This document shows positions 25,201-37,500 of a DNA stretch of 64,000 bases, piece after piece (position 1 is the stretch's first letter; each line of letters begins with the position of its first letter). The stretch is from Clusia tigrina (taxonomy: Eukaryota; Arthropoda; Insecta; Diptera; Clusiidae). A program made the position numbers and the translations under genes. The DNA lies in NCBI GenBank assembly GCA_920105625.2, contig OV050031.1:97097676-97161675 (forward strand), written 5' to 3'. The notes beneath the pieces are model-generated. The model searched no databases. It saw only the letters and a list, made by a program, of their open reading frames with translations, and was not told the origin of the DNA.

Positions 25201-27291
25201 GGACGTACCGTATAGAAGTTAGGGCCATTTAAAGTTTTATCAGTGTTTTATTTGGGATTCAAGGGTAGCATAGCTTTGAGCAATAGCTTAAGTTGACAAG
25301 AGGCTCGAGTGCTTTATTGTTACAAAATTTCAATGTTTTATTACGCTCCAGTAAAAAGTTACAAGCATTTGTATGTTGCAAACTTTGATAGGTGTAGGAC
25401 GAACCGTACAGAATTTAGGGCCATTTGAAGTTTTATCAGTGTTTGATTCGGGACTTAAGGGTAGCATAGCTTTGAGCGATAGCTTAAATTGACAAGAGGC
25501 TCGAGTACTTTATTGTTACAAAATTTCAATATTTTATTACGCTCCAGTAAAAAGTTACAAGCATTTGTATGTTGCTAACTTTGATAGGTGTAGGACGTAC
25601 CGTACAGAATTTAGGGCCATTTGAAGTTTTATCAGTGTTTGATTCGGGACTTAAGGGTAGCATGGCTTTGAGCGATAGCTTAAATTGACAAGAGGCTCGA
25701 GTATTTTATTGTTACAAAATTTCAAGGTTTTATGACGCTCCAATAAAAAGTGACAAGCATTTGTATGTTGCAAACTTTGATAGGTGTAGGACGTACCGTA
25801 TAGAAGTTAGGGCCATTTGAAGTTTTATCAGTGTTTGATTTGGGACTTCAGGGTAGCATAGCTTTGAGCAATAGCTTAAATTGACAAGAGGCTCGAGTAC
25901 TTTATTGTTACAAAATTTTAATGTTTTATGAGGCTCCAGTAAAAAGTTACAAGAATTTATATGTTTGCAAACTTTGATAGGGACGTACCGTATAAAAGTT
26001 AGGGCCATTTGAAGTTTTATCAGTTTTTGATTTGGGACTCAAGGGTAGCATAGCTTTGAGCAATAGCTTAAGTTGACAAGAGGCTCGAGTGCTTTATTGT
26101 TACAAAATTTCAATGTTTTAGTACGCTCCAGTAAAAAGTTACAAGCATTTGTATATTGCAAACTTTGATAGGTGTAGGACGTACCGTATAGAAGTTAGGG
26201 CCATTTGAAGTTTTATCACTGTTTGATTTGGGATTCAAGGATAGTATAGCTTTGAGCAATAGCCTATATTGACAAGAGGCTCGAGTACTTTATTGTTACA
26301 AAATTTCAAGGTTTTATGACGCTCCAGGAAAAGTTACAAGCATTCATATGTTGCAAACTTTGATAGGTGTAGGACGTACCGTATAGAAGTTAGGGCCTTT
26401 TGAAGTTTTATCACTGTTTGATTTGGGATTCAAGGATAGTATAGCTTTGAGCAATAGCCTAAATTGACAAGAGGCTCGAGTACTTTATTGTTACAAAATT
26501 TCAAGGTTTTATGACGCTCCAGTGAAAAGTTACAAGCATTTGTATGTTGCAAACTTTGATAGGTGTAGGACGTACCATACAGAATTTAGGGCCATTTGAA
26601 GTTTTATCAGTGTTTGATTCGGGACTTAAGGGTAGCATAGCTTTGAGCGATAGCTTAAATTGTCAAGAGGCTCGAGTATTTTATTGTTACAAAATTTCAA
26701 GGTTTTATGACGCTCCAATAAAAAGTGACAAGCATTTGTATGTGTAGGACGTACCGTATAGAAGTTAGGGCCATTTGAAGCTTTATCAGTGTTTGATTTG
26801 GGACTTAAGGGTAGCATAGCTTTGAGCAATAGCTTAAATTGACAAGAGGCTCGAGTACTTTATTGTTACAAAATTTTAATGTTTTATGAGGCTCCAGTAA
26901 AAAGTTCCAAGCATTTATATGTTTGCAAACTTTGATAGGTGTAGGACGTACCGTATAAAAGTTAAGGCCATTTGAAGTTTTATCAGTGTTTGATTTGGGA
27001 CTTAAGGGTAGCATAGCTTTGAGCAATAGCTTAAATTGACAAGAGGCTCGAGTACTTTATTGTTACAAAATTTCAAGGTTTTGTGATGCTCCAGTAAAAA
27101 GCTACAAGCATTTGTATGTTGCAAACTTTGATAGGTGTAGGATGTACCGTACAGAAGTTAGGGCCATTTGAAGCTTTATCAGTGTTTGATTTGGGACTCA
27201 AGGGCATCATAGCTTTGAGCAATAGCTTAAATTGACAAGAGGATCGAGTACTTTATTGTTACAAAATTTCAAGGTTTTATGACGCTCCAGT
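22240..27291. repeat. 2,526-bp unit duplicated in tandem
   Basis: Two units, about 22,240-24,765 and 24,766-27,291. The length equals 13 x 196 - 22, explained by one 17-bp-deleted monomer (-17), one 192-bp monomer (-4), one CCAGGAAAAG monomer (-1), one AAGTTCAAGC monomer near 24,771 (-1) and one 197-bp monomer (+1). One monomer breaks the match. At about 23,693 unit 1 has GTTTTATTTGGG and CTTTCAGCG, whereas unit 2 at 26,219 has CTGTTTGATTTGG and AAGGATAGTATAG, as does the distant copy at about 2,362. Confidence 0.85.
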
Positions 27292-28639
27292 AAAAAGTTA
27301 CAAGCATTTGTATGTTGCCAACTTTGATAGGTGTAGGACGTACCGTACAGAATTTAGGGCCATTTGAAGTTTTATCAGTGTTTGATTCGGGACTTAAGGG
27401 TAGCATGGCTTTGAGCTATAGCTTAAATTGACAAGAGGCTCGAGTATTTTATTGTTACAAAATTTCAAGGTTTTATGACGCTCCAATAAAAAGTGACAAG
27501 CATTTGTATGTTGCAAACTTTGATAGGTGTAGGACGTACCGTATAGAAGTTAGGGCCATTTGAAGTTTTATCAGTGTTTGATTTGGGACTTCAGGGTAGC
27601 ATAGCTTTGAGCAATAGCTTAAATTGACAAGAGGCTCGAGTACTTTATTGTTACAAAATTTTAATGTTTTATGAGGCTCCAGTAAAAAGTTGCAAGAATT
27701 TATATGTTTGCAAACTTTGATAGGTGTAGGACGTACCGTATAAAAGTTAGGGCCATTTGAAGTTTTATCAGTGTTTGATTTGGGACTTAAGGGTAGCATA
27801 GCTTTTAGCAATAGCTTAAATTGACAAGAGGCTCGAGTACTTTATTGTTACAAAATTTCAAGGTTTTGTGATGCTCCAGTAAAAAGCTACAAGCATTTGT
27901 ATGTTGCAAACTTTGATAGGTGTAGGATGTACCGTACAGAAGTTAGGGCCATTTGAAGCTTTATCAGTGTTTGATTTGGGACTCAAGGGCATCATAGCTT
28001 TGAGCAATAGCTTAAATTGACAAGAGGCTCGAGTACTTTATTGTTACAAAATTTCAAGGTTTTATGACGCTCCAGTAAAAAGTTACAAGCATTTGTATGT
28101 TGCCAACTTTGATAGGTGTAGGACGTACCGTACAGAATTTAGGGCCATTTGAAGTTTTATCAGTGTTTGATTCGGGACTTAAGGGTAGCATGGCTTTGAG
28201 CGATAGCTTAAATTGACAAGAGGCTCGAGTATTTTATTGTTACAAAATTTCAAGGTTTTATGACGCTCCAATAAAAAGTGACAAGCATTTGTATGTTGCA
28301 AACTTTGATAGGTGTAGGACGTACCGTATAGAAGTTAGGGCCATTTGAAGTTTTATCAGTGTTTGATTTGGGACTTCAGGGTAGCATAGCTTTGAGCAAT
28401 AGCTTAAATTGACAAGAGGCTCGAGTACTTTATTGTTACAAAATTTTAATGTTTTATGAGGCTCCAGTAAAAAGTTACAAGAATTTATATGTTTGCAAAC
28501 TTTGATAGGTGTAGGAAGTACCGTATAAAAGTTAGGGCCATTTGAAGTTTTATCAGTGTTTGATTTGGGACTTAAGGGTAGCATAGCTTTGAGCAATAGC
28601 TTAAATTGACAAGAGGCTCGAGTACTTTATTGTTACAAA
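27070..28639. repeat. 785-bp four-monomer tandem pair
   Basis: Units of 785 bp (4 x 196 + 1), about 27,070-27,854 and 27,855-28,639. Each contains GTGATGCTCC, GGGCATCATAG, TATGTTGCCAAC, a GGTAGCATGG monomer, and the 197-bp monomer with AAGAATTTATATG. The longest reverse-strand open frame (112 codons) occurs once per unit, at 27,473-27,811 and 28,258-28,596. That shows it is a passenger of the duplication. Confidence 0.83.
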
Positions 28640-30980
28640 ATTTCAAGGTTTTGTGACGCTCCAGTAAAAAGCTGCAAGCATTTGTATGTTGCAAACTTTG
28701 ATAGGTGTAGGACGTACCGTACAGAAGTTAGGGCCATTTGATGTTTTATCAGTGTTTGATTTGGGACTCAAGGGTAGCATAGCTTTGAGCAATAGCTTAA
28801 ATTGACAAGAGGCTCGAGTACTTTATTGTTACAAAATTTCAATATTTTATTACGCTCCAGTAAAAAGTTACAAGCATTTGTATGTTGCAAACTTTGATAG
28901 GTGTAGGACGTAACGTACAGAATTTAGGGCCATTTGAAGTTTTATCAGTGTTTGATTCGGGACTTAAGGGTAGCATGGCTTTGAGCGATAGCTTAAATTG
29001 ACAAGAGGCTCGAGTACTTTATTGTTACAAAATTTCAAGGTTTTATGACGCTCCAGTGAAAAGTTACAAGCATTTGTATGTTGCAAACTTTGATAGGTGT
29101 AGGACGTACCGTATAGAATTTAGGGCCATTTGAAGTTTTATCAGTGTTTGATTCGGCACTTAAGGGTAGCAAAGCTCTGAGCGATAGCTTAAATTGACAA
29201 GAGGCTCGAGTACTCCATTGTTACAGAATTTCAATATTTTATGACGCTCCAGTAAAAAGTTACAAGCATTTATATTTTGCAAACTTTGATAGGTGTAGGA
29301 CGTACCGTATAGAAGTTAGGGCCATTTGAAGTTTTATCAGTGTTTGATTCGGGACTTAAGGGTAGCATAGCTTTGAGCGATAGCTTAAATTGGCAAGAGG
29401 CTCGAGTACTTTATTGTTACAAAATTTTAAGGTTTTATGACGCTCCAGTAAAAAGTTACAAGCATTTGTATGTTGCAAACTTTGATAGGTGTAGGACGTA
29501 CCGTATAGAAGTTAGGGCCATTTAAAGTTTTATCAGTGTTTTATTTGGGATTCAAGGGTAGCATAGCTTTGAGCAATAGCTTAAGTTGACAAGAGGCTCG
29601 AGTGCTTTATTGTTACAAAATTTCAATGTTTTATTACGCTCCAGTAAAAAGTTACAAGCATTTGTATGTTGCAAACTTTGATAGGTGTAGGACGAACCGT
29701 ACAGAATTTAGGGCCATTTGAAGTTTTATCAGTGTTTGATTCGGGACTTAAGGGTAGCATAGCTTTGAGCGATAGCTTAAATTGACAAGAGGCTCTAGTA
29801 CTTTATTGTTACAAAATTTCAATATTTTATTACGCTCCAGTAAAAAGTTACAAGCATTTGTATGTTGCAAACTTTGATAGGTGTAGGACGTACCGTACAG
29901 AATTTAGGGCCATTTGAAGTTTTATCAGTGTTTGATTCGGGACTTAAGGGTAGCATGGCTTTGAGCGATAGCTTAAATTGACAAGAGGCTCGAGTATTTT
30001 ATTGTTACAAAATTTCAAGGTTTTATGACGCTCCAATAAAAAGTGACAAGCATTTGTATGTTGCAAACTTTGATAGGTGTTGGACGTACCGTATAGAAGT
30101 TAGGGCCATTTGAAGTTTTATCAGTGTTTGATTTGGGACTTCAGGGTAGCTTAGCTTTGAGCAATAGCTTAAATTGACAAGAGGCTCGAGTACTTTATTG
30201 TTACAAAATTTTAATGTTTTATGAGGCTCCAGTAAAAAGTTACAAGAATTTATATGTTTGCAAACTTTGATAGGTGTAGGACGTACCGTATAAAAGTTAG
30301 GGCCATTTGAAGTTTTATCAGTGTTTGATTTGGGACTTAAGGGTAGCATAGCTTTGAGCAATAGCTTAAATTGACAAGAGGCTCGAGTACTTTATTGTTA
30401 CAAAATTTCAAGGTTTTGTGACGCTCCAGTAAAAAGCTGCAAGCATTTGTATGTTGCAAACTTTGATAGGTGTAGGACGTACCGTACAAAATTTAGGGCC
30501 ATTTGAAGTTTTATCAGTGTTTGATTCGGGACTTAAGGGTAGCATAACTTTGAGCGATAGCTTAAATTGACAAGAGGCTCGAGTATTTTATTGTTACAAA
30601 ATTTCAAGGTTTTATGACGCTCCAGTAAAAAGTTACAAGCATTTGTATGTTGCAAACTTTGATAGGTGTAGGACGTACCGTACAGAAGTTAGGGCCATTT
30701 GAAGTTTTATCAGTGTTTGATTTGGGACTCAAGGGTAGCATAGCTTTGAGCAATAGCTTAAATTGACAAGAGGCTCGAGTACTTTATTGTTACAAAATTT
30801 CAAGGTTTTATTACGCTCCAGTAAAAAGTTACAAGCATTTGTATATTGCAAACTTTGATAGGTGTATGACGTACCGTATAGAAGTTAGGGCCATTTGAAG
30901 CTTTATCAGTGTTTGATTTGGAACTTAAGGGTAGCATAGCTTTGAGCAATAGCTTAAATTGACAAGAGGCTCGAGTACTT
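28640..30980. repeat. Shortened copy of 5.4-8.9 kb
   Basis: It follows the left territory at offset 23,284, then 22,696 (588 bp lost near 29,010-29,150), then 22,109 (587 bp lost near 30,850). Each loss is three monomers. At the first change a GGTAGCATGG monomer passes into CCAGTGAAAAG, then TTCGGCAC. At the second a TGTATATTGC monomer gains the GTGTATGACG tail. Both look like homologous exchange within a monomer. Confidence 0.8.
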
Positions 30981-31770
30981 TATTGTTACAAAATTTTAAT
31001 GTTTTATGAGGCTCCAGTAAAAAGTTCCAAGCATTTATATGTTTGCAAACTTTGACAGGTGTAGGACGTACCGTATAAAAGTTAAGGCCATTTGAAGTTT
31101 TATCAGTGTTTGATTTGGGACTTAAGGGTAGCATAGCTTTGAGCAATAGCTTAAATTGACAAGAGGCTCGAGTACTTTATTGTTACAAAATTTCAAGGTT
31201 TTGTGATGCTCCAGTAAAAAGCTACAAGCATTTGTATGTTGCAAACTTTGATAGGTGTAGGATGTACCGTACAGAAGTTAGGGCCATTTGAAGCTTTATC
31301 AGTGTTTCATTTGGGACTCAAGGGTATCATAGCTTTGAGCAATAGCTTAAATTGACAAGAGGCTCGAGTACTTTATTGTAACAAAATTTTAATGTTCTAT
31401 GAGGCTCCAGTAAAAAGTTCCAAGCATTTATATGTTTGCAAACTTTGACAGGTGTAGGACGTACCGTATAAAAGTTAAGGCCATTTGAAGTTTTATCAGT
31501 GTTTGATTTGGGACTTAAGGGTAGCATAGCTTTGAGCAATAGCTTAAATTGACAAGGGGTCGAGTACTTTATTGTTACAAAATTTCAAGGTTTTGTGATG
31601 CTCCAGTAAAAAGCTACAAGCATTTGTATGTTGCAAACTTTGATAGGTGTAGGATGTACCGTACAGAAGTTAGGGCCATTTGAAGCTTTAGCAGTGTTTC
31701 ATTTGGGACTCAAGGGTATCATAGCTTTGAGCAATAGCTTAAATTGACAAGAGGCTCGAGTACTTTATTG
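30981..31770. repeat. 393-bp dimer pair
   Basis: A 196 + 197-bp dimer appears twice, at about 30,981-31,373 and 31,374-31,766. Both carry TATGAGGCTCC, TATGTTTGC, GACAGGTGTAGG, AGTTAAGGCC, GTGATGCTCC and GGGTATCATAG. The second has private changes (TTGTAACAAAA, GTTCTATGAGG, CACAGAACG-type variation absent). The single-base deletion CAAGGGGTCG follows at about 31,553. Confidence 0.78.
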
Positions 31771-33079
31771 TTACAAAATTTCAAGGTTTTATGACGCTCC
31801 AGTAAAAAGTTACAAGCATTTGTATGTTGCCAACTTTGATAGGTGTAGGACGTACCGTACAGAATTTAGGGCCATTTGAAGTTTTATCAGTGTTTGATTC
31901 GGGACTTAAGGGTAGCATGGCTTTGAGCGATAGCTTAAATTGACAAGAGGCTCGAGTATTTTATTGTTACAAAATTTCAAGGTTTTATGACGCTCCAATA
32001 AAAAGTGACAAGCATTTGTATGTTGCAAACTTTGATAGGTGTAGGACGTACCGTATAGAAGTTAGGGCCATTTGAAGTTTTATCAGTGTTTGATTTGGGA
32101 CTTCAGGGTAGCATAGCTTTGAGCAATAGCTTAAATTGACAAGGGGTCGAGTACTTTATTGTTACAAAATTTTAATGATTTATGAGGCTCCAGTAAAAAG
32201 TTACAAGAATTTATATGTTTGCAAACTTTGATAGGTGTAGGACGTACCGTATAAAAGTTAGGGCCATTTGAAGTTTTATCAGTGTTTGATTTGGGACTTA
32301 AGGGTAGCATAGCTTTGAGCAATAGCTTAAATTGACAAGAGGCTGGAGTACTTTATTGTTACAAAATTTCAAGGTTTTGTGACGCTCCAGTAAAAAGCTG
32401 CAAGCATTTGTATGTTGCAAACTTTGATAGGTGTAGGACGTACCGTACAGAAGTTAGGGCCATTTGATGTTTTATCAGTGTTTGATTTGGGACTCAAGGG
32501 TAGCATAGCTTTGAGCAATAGCTTAAATTGACAAGAGGCTCGAGTACTTTATTGTTACAAAATTTCAAGGTTTTATGACGCTCCAGTAAAATGTCACAAG
32601 CATTTGTATGTGGCAAACTTTGATAGGTGTAGGACGTACCGTATAGAAGTTAGGGCTATTTGAAATTTTATCAGTGTTCTATTTGGGATTCAAGGGTAGC
32701 ATAGCTTTGAGCGATAGCTTAAATTGGCAAGAGGCTCGAGTAATTTATTGTTACAAAATTTCAAGGTTTTATGACGCTCCAATAAAAAGTTACAAGCATT
32801 TGTATGTTGCAAACTTTGATAGGTGTAGGACGTACCGTACAGAATTTAGGGCCATTTGAAGTTTTATCAGTGTTTTATTGGGATTCAAGGGTAGCATAGC
32901 TTTCAGCGATAGCTTAAATTGACAAGAGGCTCGAGTACTTTATTGTTACAAAATTTCAAGGTTTTATGACGCTCCAGGAAAAGTTACAAGCATTTATATG
33001 TTGCAAACTTTGATAGGTGTAGGACGTACCGTATAGAAGTTAGGGCCTTTTGAAGTTTTATCACTGTTTGATTTGGGAT
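31771..33079. repeat. Unassigned satellite monomers at the territory boundary
   Basis: These monomers resemble 4.8-5.6 kb, then change character near 32,560-32,880. There the right-territory markers appear for the first time: AAAATGTCACAAG at about 32,590, GCTATTTGAAATTTT at about 32,656, CGAGTAATTTATT at about 32,738 and GTTTTATTGGG at about 32,871. A single-base deletion, CAAGGGGTCG at about 32,141, is shared with 31,553, three monomers away. No unique sequence is present. Confidence 0.78.
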
Positions 33080-33865
33080 TCAAGGATAGCATAGCTTTGA
33101 GCAATAGCCTAAATTGACAAGAGGCTCGAGTACTTTCTTGTTACAAAATTTTAATGTTTTATGAGGCTCCAGTAAAAAGTTCCAAGCATTTATATGTTTG
33201 CAAACTTTGATAGGTGTAGGACGTACCGTATAAAAGTTAAGGCCATTTGAAGTTTTATCAGTGTTTGATTTGGGACTTACGGGTAGCATAGCTTTGAGCA
33301 ATAGCTTAAATTGACAAGAGGCTCGAGTACTTTATTGTTACAAAATTTCAAGGTTTTGTGATGCTCCAGTAAAAAGCTACCAGCATTTGTATGTTGCAAA
33401 CTTTGATAGGTGTAGGATGTACCGTACAGAAGTTAGGGCCATTTGAAGCTTTATCAGTGTTTGATTTGGGACTTAAGGGTAGCATAGCTTTGAGCAATAG
33501 CTTAAATTGACAAGAGGCTCGAGTACTTTATTGTTACAAAATTTTAATGTTTTATGAGGCTCCAGTAAAAAGTTCCAAGCATTTATATGTTTGCAAACTT
33601 TGATAGGTGTAGGACGTACCGTATAAAAGTTAAGGCCATTTGAAGTTTTATCAGTGTTTGATTTGGGACTTAAGGGTAGCATAGCTTTGAGCAATAGCTT
33701 AAATTGACAAGAGGCTCGAGTACTTTATTGTTACAAAATTTCAAGGTTTTGTGATGCTCCAGTAAAAAGCTACAAGCATTTGTATGTTGCAAACTTTGAT
33801 AGGTGTAGGATGTACCGTACAGAAGTTAGGGCCATTTGAAGCTTTATCAGTGTTTGATTTGGGAC
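33080..33865. repeat. 393-bp dimer pair (second site)
   Basis: The dimer units are about 33,080-33,472 and 33,473-33,865, each 196 + 197 bp. Both include the TATGAGGCTCC/TATGTTTGC monomer followed by the GTGATGCTCC/AAGCTAC monomer. Unit 1 has private changes (CTTTCTTGTTAC, GACTTACGGG, AGCTACCAGC) not found in unit 2, so the two have started to diverge. Confidence 0.8.
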
Positions 33866-34564
33866 TCAAGGGTATCATAGCTTTGAGCAATAGCTTAAAT
33901 TGACAAGAGGCTCGAGTACTTTATTGTTACAAAATTTCAAGGTTTTATGACGCTCCAGTAAAAAGTTACAAGCATTTGTATGTCGCCAACTTTGATAGGT
34001 GTAGGACGTACCGTATAGAAGTAAGGGCTATTTGAAGTTTTATCAGTGTTTTATTTGGGATTCAAGGGTAGCATAGCGTTGAGCGATAGCTTAAATTGAC
34101 AAGAGGCTCGAGCACTTTTTTGTTACAAAATTTCAAGGTTTTATGACGCTCCAGTGAAAAGTTACAAGCATTTGTATGTTGCAAACTTTGATAGGTGTAG
34201 GACGTACCGTATATAATTTAGGGCCATTTGAAGTTTTATCAGTGTTTGATTCGGGACATAAGGGTAGCATAGCTTTGAGCGATAGCTTAAATTGACAAGA
34301 GGCTCGAGTACTTCATTGTTACAGAATTTCAATGTTTTATGGCGCTCCAGTAAAAAGTTACAAGCATTTATATGTTGCAAACTTTGATAGGTGTAGGACG
34401 TACCGTATAGATGTTAGGGCCATTTGAAGTTTTATCAGTGTTTGATTCGGGACTTAAGGGTAGCATAGCTTTGAGCGATAGCTTAAATTTTCAAGAGGCT
34501 CGAGTATTTTATTGTTCCAAAATTTCAAGGTTTTATGACGCTGCAATAAAAAGTGACAAGCATT
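33866..34564. repeat. Satellite monomers with GAGCACTTTTTTG variant
   Basis: About 3.5 monomers. They include the first GCGTTGAGCG/GAGCACTTTTTTG monomer (about 34,075-34,115), a class that recurs near 37,017, 39,762, 41,525, 43,679, 45,639 and 48,972. It also includes a TATGGCGCTCC monomer and a private AATTTTCAAGAGG/GACGCTGCAAT monomer at about 34,485-34,545. Nothing other than satellite is seen. Confidence 0.8.
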
Positions 34565-37500
34565 TGTATGTTGCAAACTTTGATAGGTGTAGGACGTACC
34601 GTATAGAAGTTAGGGCCATTTGAAGCTTTATCAGTGTTTGATTTGGGACTTAAGGGTAGCATAGCTTTGAGCAATAGCTTAAATTGACAAGAGGCTCGAG
34701 TACTTTATTGTTACAAAATTTTAATGTTTTATGAGGCTCCAGTAAAAAGTACCAAGCATTTATATGTTTGCAAACTTTGATAGGTGTAGGACGTACCGTA
34801 CAGAATTTAGGGCCATTTGAAGTTTTATCAGTGTTTGATTCGGGACTTAAGGGTAGCATGGCTTTGAGCGATAGCTTAAATTGACAAGAGGCTAGAGTAT
34901 TTTATTGTTACAAAATTTCAAGGTTTTATGACGCTCCAATAAAAAGTGACAAGCATTTGTATGTTGCAAACTTTGATAGGTGTAGGACGTACCGTATAGA
35001 AGTTAGGGCCATTTGAAGTTTTATCAGTGTTTGATTTGGGACTTAAGGGTAGCATAGCTTTGAGCAATAGCTTAAATTGACAAGAGGCTCGAGTACTTTA
35101 TTGTTACAAAATTTTAATGTTTTATGAGGCTCCAGTAAAAAGTTACAAGCATTTATATGTTGCAAACTTTGATAGGTGTAGGACGTACCGTATAGATGTT
35201 AGGGCCATTTGAAGTTTTATCAGTGTTTGATTCGGGACTTAAGGGTAGCATAGCTTTGAGCGATAGCTTAAATTGACAAGAGGCTCGGGTACTTTATTGT
35301 TACAAAATTTCAAGGTTTTATGACGCTCCAGTAAAAAGTTACAAGCATTTGTATGTTGCAAACTTTGATAGGTGTAGGACGTACCGTATAGAAGTTAGGG
35401 CCATTTGAAGTTTTATCAGTGTTTTATTTGGGATTCAAGGGTAGCATAGCTTTGAGCAATAGCTTCAATTGACAAGAGGCTCGAGTGCTTTATTGTTACA
35501 AAATTTCAATGTTTTATTACGCTTCAGTAAAAAGTTACAAGCATTTGTATGTTGCAAACTTTGATAGGTGTAGGACGTACCGTATAGAAGTTAGGGCTAT
35601 TTGAAATTTTATCAGTGTTTTATTTGGGATTCAAGGGTAGCATAGCTTTGAGCGATAGCTTAAATTGGCAAGAGGCTCGAGTAATTTATTGTTACAAAAT
35701 TTCAAGGTTTTATGACGCTCCAATAAAAAGTTACAAGCATTTGTATGTTGCAAACTTTGATAGGTGTAGGACGTACCGTACAGAATTTAGGGCCATTTGA
35801 AGTTTTATCAGTGTTTTATTGGGATTCAAGGGTAGCATAGCTTTCAGCGATAGGTTAAATTGACAAGAGGCTCGAGTACTTTATTGTTACAAAATTTCAA
35901 GGTTTTATGACGCTCCAGGAAAAGTTACAAGCATTTATATGTTGCAAACTTTGATAGGTGTAGGACGTACCGTATAGAAGTTAGGGCCTTTTGAAGTTTT
36001 ATCACTGTTTGATTTGGGATTCAAGGATAGCATAGCTTTGAGCAATAGCCTAAATTGACAAGAGGCTGGAGTACTTTATTGTTACAAAATTTCAAGGTTT
36101 TATGACGCTCCAGTGAAAAGTTACAAGCATTTGTATGTTGCAAACTTTGATAGGTGTAGGACGTACCGTACAGAATTTAGGGCCATTTGAAGTTTTATCA
36201 GTGTTTGATTCGGGACTTAAGGGTAGCATAGCTTTGAGCGATAGCTTAAATTGTCAAGAGGCTCGAGTATTTTATTGTTACAAAATTTCAAGGTTTTATG
36301 ACGCTCCAATAAAAAGTGACAAGCATTTGTATGTTGCAAACTTTGATAGGTGTAGGACGTACCGTATAGAAGTTAGGGCCATTTGAAGCTTTATCAGTGT
36401 TTGATTTGGGACTTAAGGGTAGCATAGCTTTGAGCAATAGCTTAAATTGACAAGAGGCTCGAGTACTTTATTGTTACAAAATTTTAATGTTTTATGAGGC
36501 TCCAGTAAAAAGTTCCAAGCATTTATATGTTTGCAAACTTTGATAGGTGTAGGACGTACCGTCTAAAAGTTAAGGCCATTTGAAGTTTTATCAGTGTTTG
36601 ATTTGGGACTTAAGGGTAGCATAGCTTTGAGCAATAGCTTAAATTGACAAGAGGCTCGAGTACTTTATTGTTACAAAATTTCAAGGTTTTGTGATGCTCC
36701 AGTAAAAAGCTACAAGCATTTGTATGTTGCAAACTTTGATAGGTGTAGGATGTACCGTACAGAAGTTAGGGCCATTTGAAGCTTTATCAGTGTTTGATTT
36801 GGGACTCAAGGGTATCATAGCTTTGAGCAATAGCTTAAATTGACAAGAGGCTCGAGTACTTTATTGTTACAAAATTTCAAGGTTTTATGACGCTCCAGTA
36901 AAAAGTTACAAGCATTTGTATGTTGCCAACTTTGATAGGTGTAGGACGTACCGTATAGAAGTTAGGGCTATTTGAAGTTTTATCAGTGTTTTATTTGGGA
37001 TTCAAGGGTAGCATAGCGTTGAGCGATAGCTTAAATTGACAAGAGGCTCGAGCACTTTTTTGTTACAAAATTTTAATGATTTATGAGGCTCCAGTAAAAA
37101 GTTACAAGAATTTATATGTTTGCAAACTTTGATAGGTGTAGGACGTACCGTATAAAAGTTAGGGCCATTTGAAGTTTTATCAGTGTTTGATTTGGGACTT
37201 AAGGGTAGCATAGCTTTGAGCAATAGCTTAAATTGACAAGAGGCTCGAGTACTTTATTGTTACAAAATTTCAAGGTTTTGTGACGCTCCAGTAAAAAGCT
37301 GCAAGCATTTGTATGTTGCAAACTTTGATAGGTGTAGGACGTACCGTATAGAAGTTAGGGCCATTTGAAGCTTTATCAGTGTTTGATTTGGGACTTAAGG
37401 GTAGCATAGCTTTGAGCAATAGCTTAAATTGACAAGAGGCTCGAGTACTTTATTGTTACAAAATTTTAATGTTTTATGAGGCTCCAGTAAAAAGTACCAA

